Assembly: GCA_965246785.1 (NCBI GenBank)
Contig: CBDFFM010000005.1
Span: 62,001-126,000 of the forward strand
Origin: UBA1952 sp965246785
Lineage (GTDB): Bacteria > Bacteroidota > Bacteroidia > Chitinophagales > Chitinophagaceae
Direction of reading: 5' to 3'
Length of the DNA stretch: 64,000 nucleotides
This document shows positions 7,459-15,053 of the stretch, piece by piece. Below the pieces are notes generated by a model that ran no database searches, had not been told where the DNA came from, and saw nothing but the letters and a program-made list of their open reading frames with translations. The translations under genes and the position numbers were made by a program. How positions within the stretch are numbered: position 1 is the stretch's first letter; every line of letters starts with the position of its first letter.

Positions 7459-8438
7459 CAGTCTATTTTGTCAAGGCGGTGAGCCAGATTGCTTTCTCTT
7501 GTATAGCCGTCCGGCCCCCACTTCGTCGTTACTTTATCCACGAGGTACACGCCGTTCTTTTCCAGCTCCAAAGCGTTGCGGTAATCAATCGCATCGCCGG
7601 CATGAATGCGCGGCAGGCCGAATGATGTAAGGGAGCCGGTAAAGCCGTTGTAAACCATTTTACCGTAGATGCTTTCCGCTTTCTTTTTTGCCTCCGCTTG
7701 GTTGGCGGCTATTTCCTTCTCGCCGCCTGAGCAGGAGCCGGAAGGGTCGCCGACCGTGTAGGTCTTTATCTTCTTACCGTCGTAGTAGCGCACCTTTACG
7801 GTCGTCTTCCAGTCGCTCTTACGCTTCCAGGTCAGGTTGCTACTCTTTACGTTTTTCTGTCTGTCCAGTATCCAGCGTCCTTCCGCCGGCGTCCAGTCAA
7901 AGGGATAGCCAAGCGTTATCTTCTTCTCGCTTCCGGCCTCTGTAAGCCGGGAGAACAAGGCGTAGTCGCTCTGTATCTTCTTCAGCACGCCGTAGGTGCT
8001 CGCCTTGTCTATCTGAAACTTGCCCAAAGTCACTTCCGGGCACTCAATCGTATAGCCCGGCATGATTTCCTCCAGCAGCGCCCGGAGCGTAATGCTCTTG
8101 TAAGCCTTAATCAGGCTGTTTTGCTTCAGCAGATAAAAGGCGTCCTCGCAGTGAAGCACAAGCGGCATTTCGGCGTCTATCACGGCCACATAGCCGGTAA
8201 ACTCAACATAGCGCTTGCCGTCGTAGCCCAGCTCCACCGTTACCGCGTCGCCGGCGGCTATGTAGTCCAGCACCGGCTTTCCGTCCAGCTTCTTAAAGTT
8301 GCGCGGCAGCTCAATAGTGGCCTTGTTGCCCAGCTCCGTAACTGTCTCTGTAATAGAGACGCTGGTAATGTGGTCAAAGCGAACCTTGCCCACCGTTACC
8401 CGCGCCGTCATATTCAGGTATTGCAGCGTCTTAGCCAT
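7458..8438 (-). CDS. baseplate hub protein, gpD/Mu gp44-like
   Basis: 326 residues. The N-terminal part (VRFDHITSVSITETVTELGNKATIELPRN) and the lines VLDYIAAGDAVTVELGYDG and EFTGYVAVIDAEMPLVLHCED match the hub (gpD/VgrG-like) fold that forms the trimeric hub above the spike. The C-terminal part (ARIHAGDAIDYRNALEL in spirit) ends in NLAHRLDKID. It overlaps DUF6046-like by 8 bp and precedes the spike gene. Confidence 0.65.
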   Translation of the reverse strand: MAKTLQYLNMTARVTVGKVRFDHITSVSITETVTELGNKATIELPRNFKKLDGKPVLDYIAAGDAVTVELGYDGKRYVEFTGYVAVIDAEMPLVLHCEDAFYLLKQNSLIKAYKSITLRALLEEIMPGYTIECPEVTLGKFQIDKASTYGVLKKIQSDYALFSRLTEAGSEKKITLGYPFDWTPAEGRWILDRQKNVKSSNLTWKRKSDWKTTVKVRYYDGKKIKTYTVGDPSGSCSGGEKEIAANQAEAKKKAESIYGKMVYNGFTGSLTSFGLPRIHAGDAIDYRNALELEKNGVYLVDKVTTKWGPDGYTRESNLAHRLDKID

Positions 8439-9054
8439 TGCCCGCTGCCTCCCCGTTCAGGTAAAATTCCGCCGCCTTCAGGCTCCGGGCCTGCATGTTG
8501 AAGCTGCACGTATCCTGGAAGCCCTGAAGCGGCGTAATTTCTACATCCGTGAAGTACAGGCTGTGTATATCCAGCGCGTCAAAGAACTGCGAAGCAACCG
8601 CCCAGGGAGCGGCTGTGTCAAAAACTTTCCGGAGCCGCTCTATCCGGTTAAACGGCATCCGGTGCTCCTCCATGTCTATCAGCAGGCCCTGCATCCTGAT
8701 TTCCCAGCTCTGGTCGCCGTAGCGCTCCACCACCTCGGCGTCCGCGCCGTCAATGGGAGAGATAATCAGGTTCTTGGCCTTGCGCCAGCCCAGCATCACC
8801 GGCGGCGCAAAGAAGCGGCCCAGCTCGCCGCTCTTGCCAAGCCGGGCCGCTCCGAATGTTATAGTCGTGTTGCCGCTGCTCAGCTCCAGCTCCTCAAAGG
8901 AGCCGTCGTTATCCTGATAGACCTTCGCGCTGCCCAGGTACGGCAGATATTGCCCGCCCGGTATGCCCTCCGGGCTATGCAGCACCGGAACTATACCGAA
9001 GGCCTGGCGGAGCCGGGAGCCGATGTCAAGGGTTATTTGCGCCATTGGTTTCAT
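8431..9054 (-). CDS. DUF6046-like tail/baseplate protein
   Basis: 207 residues starting MKPMAQITLDIGSRLRQ. The pattern resembles DUF6046 proteins of Bacteroidota phages, which occur between the tail chaperone and the hub gene. Its start lies within the last 29 bases of the frameshifted chaperone frame. In Mu the tape measure follows the chaperones, but here it lies on the other strand (20010-21983), so this gene takes its place. Confidence 0.5.
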   Translation of the reverse strand: MKPMAQITLDIGSRLRQAFGIVPVLHSPEGIPGGQYLPYLGSAKVYQDNDGSFEELELSSGNTTITFGAARLGKSGELGRFFAPPVMLGWRKAKNLIISPIDGADAEVVERYGDQSWEIRMQGLLIDMEEHRMPFNRIERLRKVFDTAAPWAVASQFFDALDIHSLYFTDVEITPLQGFQDTCSFNMQARSLKAAEFYLNGEAAGNG

Positions 9055-9594
9055 CGCCCCGCTTCATGGGGCCGAGCAGGTTCTTATCGGCCAGCCAGTC
9101 CAGCCGCTTTTTATCTTTCACCCATTCCTCGTCGCTCATCGCTTCGGGGTCGGGCGTCTTAAAGAAGAGCTTCATCAGAGCGTTGTAGTGCTCTATTACG
9201 TCCGTCAGGTCGTCGGAGTCCGCCGGTATATCGGGCGTCTCCTCTAACAGTTTTTTACGACTGCCTTACGGATTGGGAACAGCTCGGCAATGCCGTTTAC
9301 TGCCGTGAAGAAAAGGCCCGTGTCCCCCTTTACCTCATCCTTGCAGGTGAGCACGCAGGAGTTAATGAGGATTTCCTTCGCCTTGTCCGGTTGTGTGTTC
9401 ATCCACTTTTCAAAGTCGCCGATTTCTTTACGGCCCGGCACCCTTACCAGGATGTCCAGGCTATCCTCGCCGCCGTCTTCCAGCGGCAGCGACAGAATGC
9501 GCACATTGCCGTCGCCGTGCTTTTCCTTAGCGGCGGCAATCTGCTCGGCGCTGATGATTACGGCGGCCAGTAAGGCAATAGTCTCTTTCTTCAT
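9026..9594 (-). CDS. tail assembly chaperone, long -1 frameshift product
   Basis: Reading 115 codons of the short chaperone, slipping one base back at A AAA AAC (9250-9256) and continuing gives about 189 residues. The new part begins LLEETPDIPADSDDL and includes VIEHYNALMKLF and DKKRLDWLADKN before a TGA at 9026-9028. This is the G/GT arrangement known for long-tailed phages, in which the short and long forms bind the tape measure during tail assembly. The extension has no start codon of its own, which supports recoding. Confidence 0.8.
9244..9594 (-). CDS. tail assembly chaperone, short form
   Basis: 116 residues (MKKETIALLAAVIISAEQI ... FPIRKAVVKNC). It lies after the tail tube gene, the standard position of the G-type chaperone. 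The last codons GTA AAA AAC TGT TAG contain the slippery heptamer. The protein is soluble and is expected to coat the tape measure before tube polymerisation. Confidence 0.75.
   Translation of the reverse strand: MKKETIALLAAVIISAEQIAAAKEKHGDGNVRILSLPLEDGGEDSLDILVRVPGRKEIGDFEKWMNTQPDKAKEILINSCVLTCKDEVKGDTGLFFTAVNGIAELFPIRKAVVKNC
9250..9256 (-). promoter_or_regulatory. programmed -1 ribosomal frameshift site
   Basis: The coding strand reads A AAA AAC in the zero frame (codons GTA AAA AAC), an ideal X XXY YYZ slippery heptamer, two codons before the stop of the short chaperone. Both tRNAs can re-pair after a -1 slip, which opens a 74-residue extension. Confidence 0.85.
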
Positions 9595-9620
9595 TACGGT
9601 TGGTGTCTTTTGCCGCCAAA

Positions 9621-9638
9621 GCCCGCGCGATGGCGGGC
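9621..9638 (-). terminator. intergenic hairpin between tail tube and chaperone genes
   Basis: GCCCGC (9621-9626) pairs with GCGGGC (9633-9638) over a 6-nt loop; outer bases AAAGCCC and GGGGCTTT offer an alternative longer stem. There is no strong U-tract. It could attenuate transcription or protect an mRNA end. Confidence 0.4.
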
Positions 9639-9680
9639 AGGGGCTTTCTTGATAGACACGGTTTGTCGGTCTATACTTTC

Positions 9681-10112
9681 TTAGTTGTTGTAATTCACGC
9701 CGAGCACAAATAGCTCATGTTGGAACTTCAGGTTCATCCCGCCGTCAACGGAGCGTCCAGTCTTTTTGAACTTGCAGGTAATCGTATCGTTCACCGGCTC
9801 GTTTAATTCATTAATAAATGAAACATTGATGTCAAAAGGAGCGAAATCTATAATCGTGTTGCCATTAGAGTTCTTCACCAGCCGCTCCAGCTTCGCCGTG
9901 GCGTTCATGGAGAGGGTAATAGAGCCTTCGCTCATTTCCTTGCCCATGCTCCAGCTCGTGGCGTCCTTGCTCAGGCTGTGGTTCACCTGGTGCTCACGGT
10001 CGGTGCTGTAGCTGATTTCCGCCACCTCGCTCTCAGTGCTGCCCAGCAGCGTTACGATTACGTCGGCGCTGTCGTAGGCCTTTCCGTTCTTCCTGACTAT
10101 TGTTCCGGGCAT
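9681..10112 (-). CDS. tail tube protein
   Basis: 143 residues (MPGTIVRKNGKAYDSADV ... HELFVLGVNYNN), mostly beta-strand with the pattern EISYSTDREHQVNHSLS and DINVSFINELNEPVNDTITC. It follows the sheath gene and precedes the chaperones, the canonical tube position (Mu gpM/P2 FII). Individual family membership is inferred from order and length. Confidence 0.65.
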   Translation of the reverse strand: MPGTIVRKNGKAYDSADVIVTLLGSTESEVAEISYSTDREHQVNHSLSKDATSWSMGKEMSEGSITLSMNATAKLERLVKNSNGNTIIDFAPFDINVSFINELNEPVNDTITCKFKKTGRSVDGGMNLKFQHELFVLGVNYNN

Positions 10113-10133
10113 AAAATAATGTTGGGGTAATGG

Positions 10134-10166
10134 GACGGCCCGGCCTTACGTGGCCGGACGGGCGTC
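10134..10166 (-). terminator. strong intergenic hairpin between sheath and tube genes
   Basis: CCGGCC (10140-10145) pairs with GGCCGG (10152-10157), and outer arms GACG/CC and GGGCGTC extend the stem to about 12 pairs. It begins at the base after the sheath stop. It may set the sheath-to-tube expression ratio. Confidence 0.45.
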
Positions 10167-11438
10167 TTAGTTTTTAATCTTGAGGTTAGCGGAGCCGGTC
10201 AGTGTGCCGATATTGCCGTAAGGCACGGCGTTGTAGCCGAACTTCACTACGCGGGCTACGGTTACGTCGCTCGTAGGGTCAACGGCGGTAGCGCCGCCGG
10301 AAAGCCATCCCTTGTTGCCGAAATCGGCAATCACGTCATTGCCCTTGCCCTCTATCTCCTTCTGAGCGCCCAGCGTTATCAGGCCCGTCTTTGGATTTAC
10401 CGGGATGCGGCGCTTCACAAAGGGCAGCATGGCGGCGCGCATCCGGCGCTGCAGGTAGTTCATCGTCCGGCCATGCTCAATCGTAAAATGATTCATGTTG
10501 CCGTCGGCATCCACCGTAATCGGCGCGCAGGTAGGCGTATCCGTCCAGCGGTAGCCGGACGCGCCGATATAGACGTCGGCGAAGATGTAGCTCTTGGCAA
10601 ACAGCGTATCAAGCGCCGCCTCGCCGTCCGCCGTCTTCGTATGGTCGCTTAGCCCGGCCACGAGCCACTTGCCGCGCCCTTCGTCCGTCAGGTTGAAGCT
10701 TTCCTCCTCGGCAGGGCTTTGGTTCAGGTCGCAGGCGGCCAGGGTGCCAAGGAAGGTGCCAATCGCGGCGTGCTTTTGGGCCAGGCCCGTTAGCGTCGCG
10801 GCAAAATTCCAGTCCTGGGCAATTACGACGCTCACCATGTCGCAGTTCAGATAACCAGAGCCGGAGGCCGGGAGCTGCCGCAGCTCTATGCAGCTCGTGG
10901 CCGTGCCGCCGTAGCCGCGCCCTTCCAGGATTACGCTCACCGGGCGGTTGGTGCTGTAGCTCCAGTCATGCAGCGCCTGCGCCTTCACAATGGCCGCACG
11001 CACGTCGCTGTTAAAGCCGTCTGTTATAGTCTCCGTATAGCCAGTGGCCGGCGGGTTAAAGCCGATAGCTATCTGGTGAATGTCGCCTGCCCCTTGAGTG
11101 ATGACCTTGCGGGCATACGCCGCGCCGGTGTCGTCAATCATCTGGGCCAGCGTTACCGTCTGGGCGTTCACCTGCAGGTACAGCTTCTGGCCGCCCAGGC
11201 GGAAGTACTCCGCTACGTGCTCATATACCGCTACGTTGTTCGTTATATCGTAAGCGGCATTCAGGCCGATGGCCTTAGCATCTTCCACGCTGAGCAGCGC
11301 ATAGACGGTGCCGAGGGCCAGCATACCCGTGCCGGTTACGGCCAGGCCGGTAGTGACGAGCGCCGAAATTTTAAACGGCGTCCCGCTGACGTTTGGCCCT
11401 ACGCGGCCCTTGCTGATAGTTGCTCCCTGACGAGGCAT
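10167..11438 (-). CDS. contractile tail sheath protein (DUF2586-like)
   Basis: 423 residues. The N-terminal line TGLAVTGTGMLALGTVYALLSVEDAKAIG and the region around NVAVYEHVAEYFRLGGQKLYLQV match tail sheath proteins of the DUF2586 group. The C-terminal end is HFTIEHGRTMNYLQRRMRAAMLPFVKRRI. It forms the contractile sheath of a myovirus tail. The gene is intact and starts at ATG 11438. Confidence 0.8.
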   Translation of the reverse strand: MPRQGATISKGRVGPNVSGTPFKISALVTTGLAVTGTGMLALGTVYALLSVEDAKAIGLNAAYDITNNVAVYEHVAEYFRLGGQKLYLQVNAQTVTLAQMIDDTGAAYARKVITQGAGDIHQIAIGFNPPATGYTETITDGFNSDVRAAIVKAQALHDWSYSTNRPVSVILEGRGYGGTATSCIELRQLPASGSGYLNCDMVSVVIAQDWNFAATLTGLAQKHAAIGTFLGTLAACDLNQSPAEEESFNLTDEGRGKWLVAGLSDHTKTADGEAALDTLFAKSYIFADVYIGASGYRWTDTPTCAPITVDADGNMNHFTIEHGRTMNYLQRRMRAAMLPFVKRRIPVNPKTGLITLGAQKEIEGKGNDVIADFGNKGWLSGGATAVDPTSDVTVARVVKFGYNAVPYGNIGTLTGSANLKIKN

Positions 11439-11522
11439 ATTGCTATGGTGCTAAAAATTTAAGGTGTGCGGAGAAAAAAGGAAAGGCGGCGCGGCTGCCC
11501 CGCAGCAGCCGCACCGGGCGTG

Positions 11523-11793
11523 TTAAGCCTTCATGCCCTCGCCTTTTTTGGAACCTGCCGGAGCGGACGTTGCCGGGCCTGTAGTGCCCTCGCCGCCCTT
11601 ATTATCGGACTGGCCGCCTTCGCTTTCCTGGTCAGCATTCCCGGATGTAGATGCGCCGGCCTTTTTCTTTGCCGGTGCTATTCGTTGCCGGTGGTGTATC
11701 CGCCAGAGCGCCTACGGCTTCCTGGACAGGCCCGCCCGCCTCTGCGGCGGTGGCCTCCGGGATAACCTCGGCTACTTCGGGTTCAATATTCAC
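11523..11793 (-). pseudogene. Ala/Gly/Ser-rich phage protein, frameshifted
   Basis: A GTG start (11793) overlaps the stop of the preceding gene as GTGA. The frame reads NIEPEVAEVIPEATAAEAGG onward, then is broken near the T5 run at 11662-11666. One base fewer there would continue in KAGASTSGNADQESEGG and end in KKGEGMKA at 11523. The protein is low-complexity and acidic, about 89 residues if intact, and lies between capsid and sheath genes. Function is unknown. Whether the indel is real or a read error cannot be told from sequence. Confidence 0.5.
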
Positions 11794-11948
11794 GGACGGC
11801 AGACACGCTTTTGATTTTGCCCCACGCTATTCATGGCAAGGTTGAAGGAGGTGAAGACTTCCTCCTTGTCGGTCACATACATCTTGTCATGGCCGTTGTC
11901 TTTACCATACTTCCGGGCGTGGTCAAGGGTGTCCTGCAATACTTTCAT
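11790..11948 (-). CDS. small phage protein, 52 aa
   Basis: 52 residues (MKVLQDTLDHARKYGKDNG, MYVTDKEEVFTSFNLAMNS). Its TGA overlaps the GTG start of the next gene by 4 bases, a sign of translational coupling. It sits downstream of the capsid gene, in the connector/head-tail joining region of Mu-like phages. There are no known motifs. Confidence 0.5.
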   Translation of the reverse strand: MKVLQDTLDHARKYGKDNGHDKMYVTDKEEVFTSFNLAMNSVGQNQKRVCRP

Positions 11949-12001
11949 GTGGGCTAAATTTTTAGTTGTGGATTGGTGTGGATTTTAATCCTGGCACCTC
12001 C

Positions 12002-12030
12002 AAAGCCCGCCCCATTGACGGGTGCGGGCT
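12002..12030 (-). terminator. hairpin after the capsid gene
   Basis: AGCCCGC (12004-12010) pairs with GCGGGCT (12024-12030); inner CCC/GGG pairs extend it with one bulged T. The arm sequence AAAGCCCGC is shared with the hairpin at 9618-9638. It lies in the 130-bp space after the major capsid gene. Confidence 0.5.
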
Positions 12031-12079
12031 AAAGCCTTAGCGGTTAACAGACGCGGGCTTTAGAAGAGATTCAGGCAGC

Positions 12080-12983
12080 TTAGTTGCTGCTCACAATGGC
12101 ACCGCGGGCGGCCTCTTCCGTAGGCAGCACGATGAAATTGTGGCGAAAGTTGATTTCGTTGCGCTGTTGCTGCGGACTCATCTTTGCTTCCAAAAAGTAC
12201 ATCTTCACCCAGCCGATTGCCTTCACGGCGCGCTGCGTCATAAAGGCCACAGATGCCATGCGGTCGGTGCTAAGAGGCGTAGCGCCGAAGCTCAGCTTAG
12301 CCAGCGTAGAAGGGCGGTAGTACGGGTTCACGCCATACGAGAAGATTTCAAAGCCCATCTGGTTGAAAATCTGGCCGGTCGGGCGATTGTAGTACTGGCC
12401 GGCAAACAGCTGGTTCGGTACAATAAGGTCGTTCTCGTGGTCGGGGCACAGCACCAGGCGGCGGCCTTCTTTCGGATAGAGGAGCGCGTCCATCTTCGCC
12501 TTCAGGTTAGCTACGTCCTGCCAGGTGCAGCGCTTACGGCCCGTGCCGTCGTCAGCGGCCGGTTGTGAGCAATACTGGCATGGCCGTCGTATTGCTGGCC
12601 GGAGCCAGGGCGTGAATCGCCTTCTGCGTCTTCTTAATCTGGATAGCGAGGCCGTGGCGGCTGCGTACCTTATCCATCTTGTTATAAGAAAGCGCATACA
12701 GCTCATCGTCTGTAATCGGCGTTACCTCCGTTTGGTACTTGTCCAGGGTTACCGGCACATCGCTTTCGGTCTGCGCCGTAACCGGAATCGGGTACGTCGT
12801 ATTGTTGATGAGCACGGCAGGAAGCACGCCCATGTTTACCAGGTGAATCACCTGGGCCTCGTCGCCTACGTTCGCCACGTACTGGCTCACGTCGTCGACG
12901 CCCTGCAGAAAGCTGTCATCGTCGGCAGTAGTGAGGTAATCCAGTACCCGGCCACTCCAGGCTTCGCGTAATACACCGGCCAT
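12080..12983 (-). pseudogene. major capsid protein (Mu gpT-like position), one +1 frameshift
   Basis: Two overlapping frames form one protein of about 300 residues: MAGVLREAWSGRVLDYL through ATATA-type text to NTTAMPVL, then ADDGTGRKRCTWQDVANLK through LVLCPDHENDLIVPNQLF to GAIVSSN. The total length (904 bp) is 3n+1, so one base is extra. The break lies at 12552-12560, where the first frame reads GGC CGC TGA C. It lies after the protease/scaffold gene, as in Mu. Without recoding, the product would end after about 143 residues and no capsid could form. It is either a lethal mutation, a read error, or a +1 recoding site (see findings). Confidence 0.75.
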
Positions 12984-13036
12984 AATTTTTACTTTGGTTG
13001 TTTTTGGGAGAGTTGAGAGAGAATGAATGAAGCCGC

Positions 13037-13297
13037 CTAAACGATGAGCGCGTAGCCCGGCCAGTAACTGCGCCTGCTGCGGGTACTGAACAGATGGTTC
13101 GGCAGGTTGCGCGGAGCCGGGTAGCTGTCCGCATTGTGGTAGCTGCGCAGCGTATAGCACGGAATCTCCATCGTGTGGCGCGGCAGCATAACGAGGGCCG
13201 TATCCGGCGAGAAAGCGCCGGACGCCACGGCAGGGGCCGAGTAGATAAGGGCGCAGAGGACGCTGCCGAAAATGAGGTAGCGAAAGATTTTAGGCAT
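13037..13297 (-). CDS. small exported hypothetical protein
   Basis: 86 residues with an N-terminal hydrophobic signal-like segment (MPKIFRYLIFGSVLCALIYSAPAVASG) and a basic, Tyr/Ser-rich tail ending YWPGYALIV. It lies between the protease and the capsid genes, an unusual place for an exported protein. It may be a small moron or a chance open frame; the clear signal peptide favours a gene. Confidence 0.45.
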   Translation of the reverse strand: MPKIFRYLIFGSVLCALIYSAPAVASGAFSPDTALVMLPRHTMEIPCYTLRSYHNADSYPAPRNLPNHLFSTRSRRSYWPGYALIV

Positions 13298-13337
13298 GGA
13301 AGCGTTTTGGTTTTAAGCGTTGTTTGAAGGGTGATGC

Positions 13338-14474
13338 TTAGCGCGGTGCGTCCGCGCCGAACTTGGCTTTGTAGATGGCCGAGAACTTGGTGAAGTCCGT
13401 CTTGTCCAAGGCGGCCAGTGCCTCCGGGTCGTGCTTCTGATAGTCATCCCAGCTCCAGCGGCTGCGGTCTTCAGCGCCGGCGGCCTGCGCGCCGGAGAGG
13501 CCCTTCATCAGGTCAAGGATAGAGGGCGCGGCGGGAGGCGTTGCGGCGGGCGCGGTATGCGCGGCGGCGGTAGCCATCATCTGGCTCATGGCGTCCAGGC
13601 CCACCTTTTCGCCGATGGCGATAAGGGTAGTGCGTTGCATGGCCTCAAATGGCTTGCCTGTGTGCTTCTCTACTGCGGAGAGCACGGCCTCGGCCTGGGC
13701 AGTCGGCGCATTCGTTGCCGAGGCGCTTGCTTGAATCTTCGCCTGTAGCGCAGCTACGAACTCGGCGTCCGGACTGTCTTTGGTTACGCCGGTCAGGCCG
13801 AGCGCTGTAATGAGCAATTCCTTCATTGCGTCTGGTTGGTTTTTTGTTGGGTTGGGATTGTCTTCTTTCAGGAGGGCCGTGTAGCGGTTGTAGATGGCTA
13901 CGGCCTCGGTGCCGGGCTGCGGCTTATCCAGCGCCTTTACATTTTTCACTACGGCAGGAATCACCGCGTCAATGAGGCCAAGCGCAAGGGCTTCTTCGGG
14001 GCCAAACCAGTGGTCGGTACCGTCCAGCCAGCCGGCTACTTCCTCCGCGCTTTTGCCTGTCTTTTCGGCGTAGCGCTTAGAAAATGTTTCCTCCATCAGG
14101 CGCAGGGCCTTGCCGGTAGCCTCCATGTCGGCGGCATTGCCACCGCAGTAGCAGCTCGGCGCGTGAATCATCAACAGGGCGTTATCCGCCATCTCTATGC
14201 GAGCCGCGCCAAGCATTACGATACTCATCATAGAGGCGCAAAGGCCCTCAATGCGAATCGTTACTTCGGCGGACGATGCGAGGAGCGCGCCGTATATCAC
14301 GTTGCCCTCCATTACGTCGCCGCCCTGCGAGTGGACGCGGATAAGGATTTTCCCGTACTGGCTGTTGAGCTGCTCAAAGAGCGCGGTAAACTCATCAGCA
14401 TTGATGTACCACTCGCTCATGGTTCCGTAGAACTTGATGACCGCCGTATCGCCTTGTGGGTACCAGTAGAGCAC
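13338..14474 (-). CDS. ClpP-type head maturation protease fused to scaffold
   Basis: 378 residues with a GTG start. The N-terminal 1-180 is a ClpP/S14 fold: IRVHSQGGDVMEGN, nucleophile Ser81 in EGLCASMMS, His104 in MIHAP, and a probable Asp154 in GTDHWFGPEEALALG. The C-terminal 200 residues are Ala-rich and helical and carry QAEAVLSAVEKHTGKPFEAM, the build of an internal scaffold. Met217 (DAMKELLITALG) could be an internal start giving scaffold alone, like Mu I/Z. It precedes the capsid gene. Confidence 0.8.
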   Translation of the reverse strand: MLYWYPQGDTAVIKFYGTMSEWYINADEFTALFEQLNSQYGKILIRVHSQGGDVMEGNVIYGALLASSAEVTIRIEGLCASMMSIVMLGAARIEMADNALLMIHAPSCYCGGNAADMEATGKALRLMEETFSKRYAEKTGKSAEEVAGWLDGTDHWFGPEEALALGLIDAVIPAVVKNVKALDKPQPGTEAVAIYNRYTALLKEDNPNPTKNQPDAMKELLITALGLTGVTKDSPDAEFVAALQAKIQASASATNAPTAQAEAVLSAVEKHTGKPFEAMQRTTLIAIGEKVGLDAMSQMMATAAAHTAPAATPPAAPSILDLMKGLSGAQAAGAEDRSRWSWDDYQKHDPEALAALDKTDFTKFSAIYKAKFGADAPR

Positions 14475-14531
14475 TTAAAATCCGCTGTTGAGAAGGCAAG
14501 ATTAGAAGCGTCAAAACGGGCAAAAAAATTT

Positions 14532-14550
14532 CCCGGCAAGGCTTGCCGGG
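14532..14550 (-). terminator. hairpin terminator in the divergent late-gene region
   Basis: CCCGGCAAG (14532-14540) pairs perfectly with CTTGCCGGG (14542-14550). On the minus strand it is followed by AAATTTTTTT, so it should stop leftward transcripts. That would block antisense read-through of the plus-strand head module before the protease operon. The 159-bp space between the divergent genes holds nothing else clear. Confidence 0.6.
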
Positions 14551-14633
14551 AGTATCGCAAGCGGTGCCTACATCCGCGCAAGCGCTGCCTGTAAAGTTTT
14601 TTCCCGACCGCGCCTATGGCAGTTTTGCGCTAA

Positions 14634-15053
14634 ATGGCGAAAGACAATCTCCGGAAAGCGGCGGAAGGAATGTTCATAGAGCAGGGCATGACCGCTAAGG
14701 CCATTGCCGAGCTGATAGACGTTACCGAAAAGACGGTAGGCCGCTGGCGTGAGGAAGGCAAGTGGGACGCACGCAGGGATGAAAACCTCGCCGCCCCTCA
14801 CAAAATCCGGGAAGTACTGCTACAGGAAATGAAGAACATCTCCCAAGGCAAGGCCTCACAGGTAGATGCAGACTCGCTTTCAAAGATTGCGCGGGTTATG
14901 GAAACCATCTCCGACAAAATCAACCCGCAAATAGTAATCTCTGTACTAAAAGGCTTTGATAACTGGATGGCCGAACAGGAGCCGAAGATGGCCGTCACCT
15001 TTCTGGAATGGCATAAGCAGTACCTCCAACACGTAATCGCGCAGCATGGATAA
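14634..15053 (+). CDS. terminase small subunit-like (Mu gp27 position)
   Basis: 139 residues with an N-terminal helix-turn-helix (GMTAKAIAELIDVTEKTVGRW, about residues 18-38) of the type in small terminase subunits that recognise phage DNA. A helical C-terminal part follows. It overlaps the large terminase start by 8 bp and opens the plus-strand head module. Confidence 0.7.
   Translation: MAKDNLRKAAEGMFIEQGMTAKAIAELIDVTEKTVGRWREEGKWDARRDENLAAPHKIREVLLQEMKNISQGKASQVDADSLSKIARVMETISDKINPQIVISVLKGFDNWMAEQEPKMAVTFLEWHKQYLQHVIAQHG

Noticed and set aside
11466..11845. Plus-strand open frames downstream of the sheath gene
   Set aside because: They read the low-complexity minus-strand gene backwards and have no protein-like pattern.
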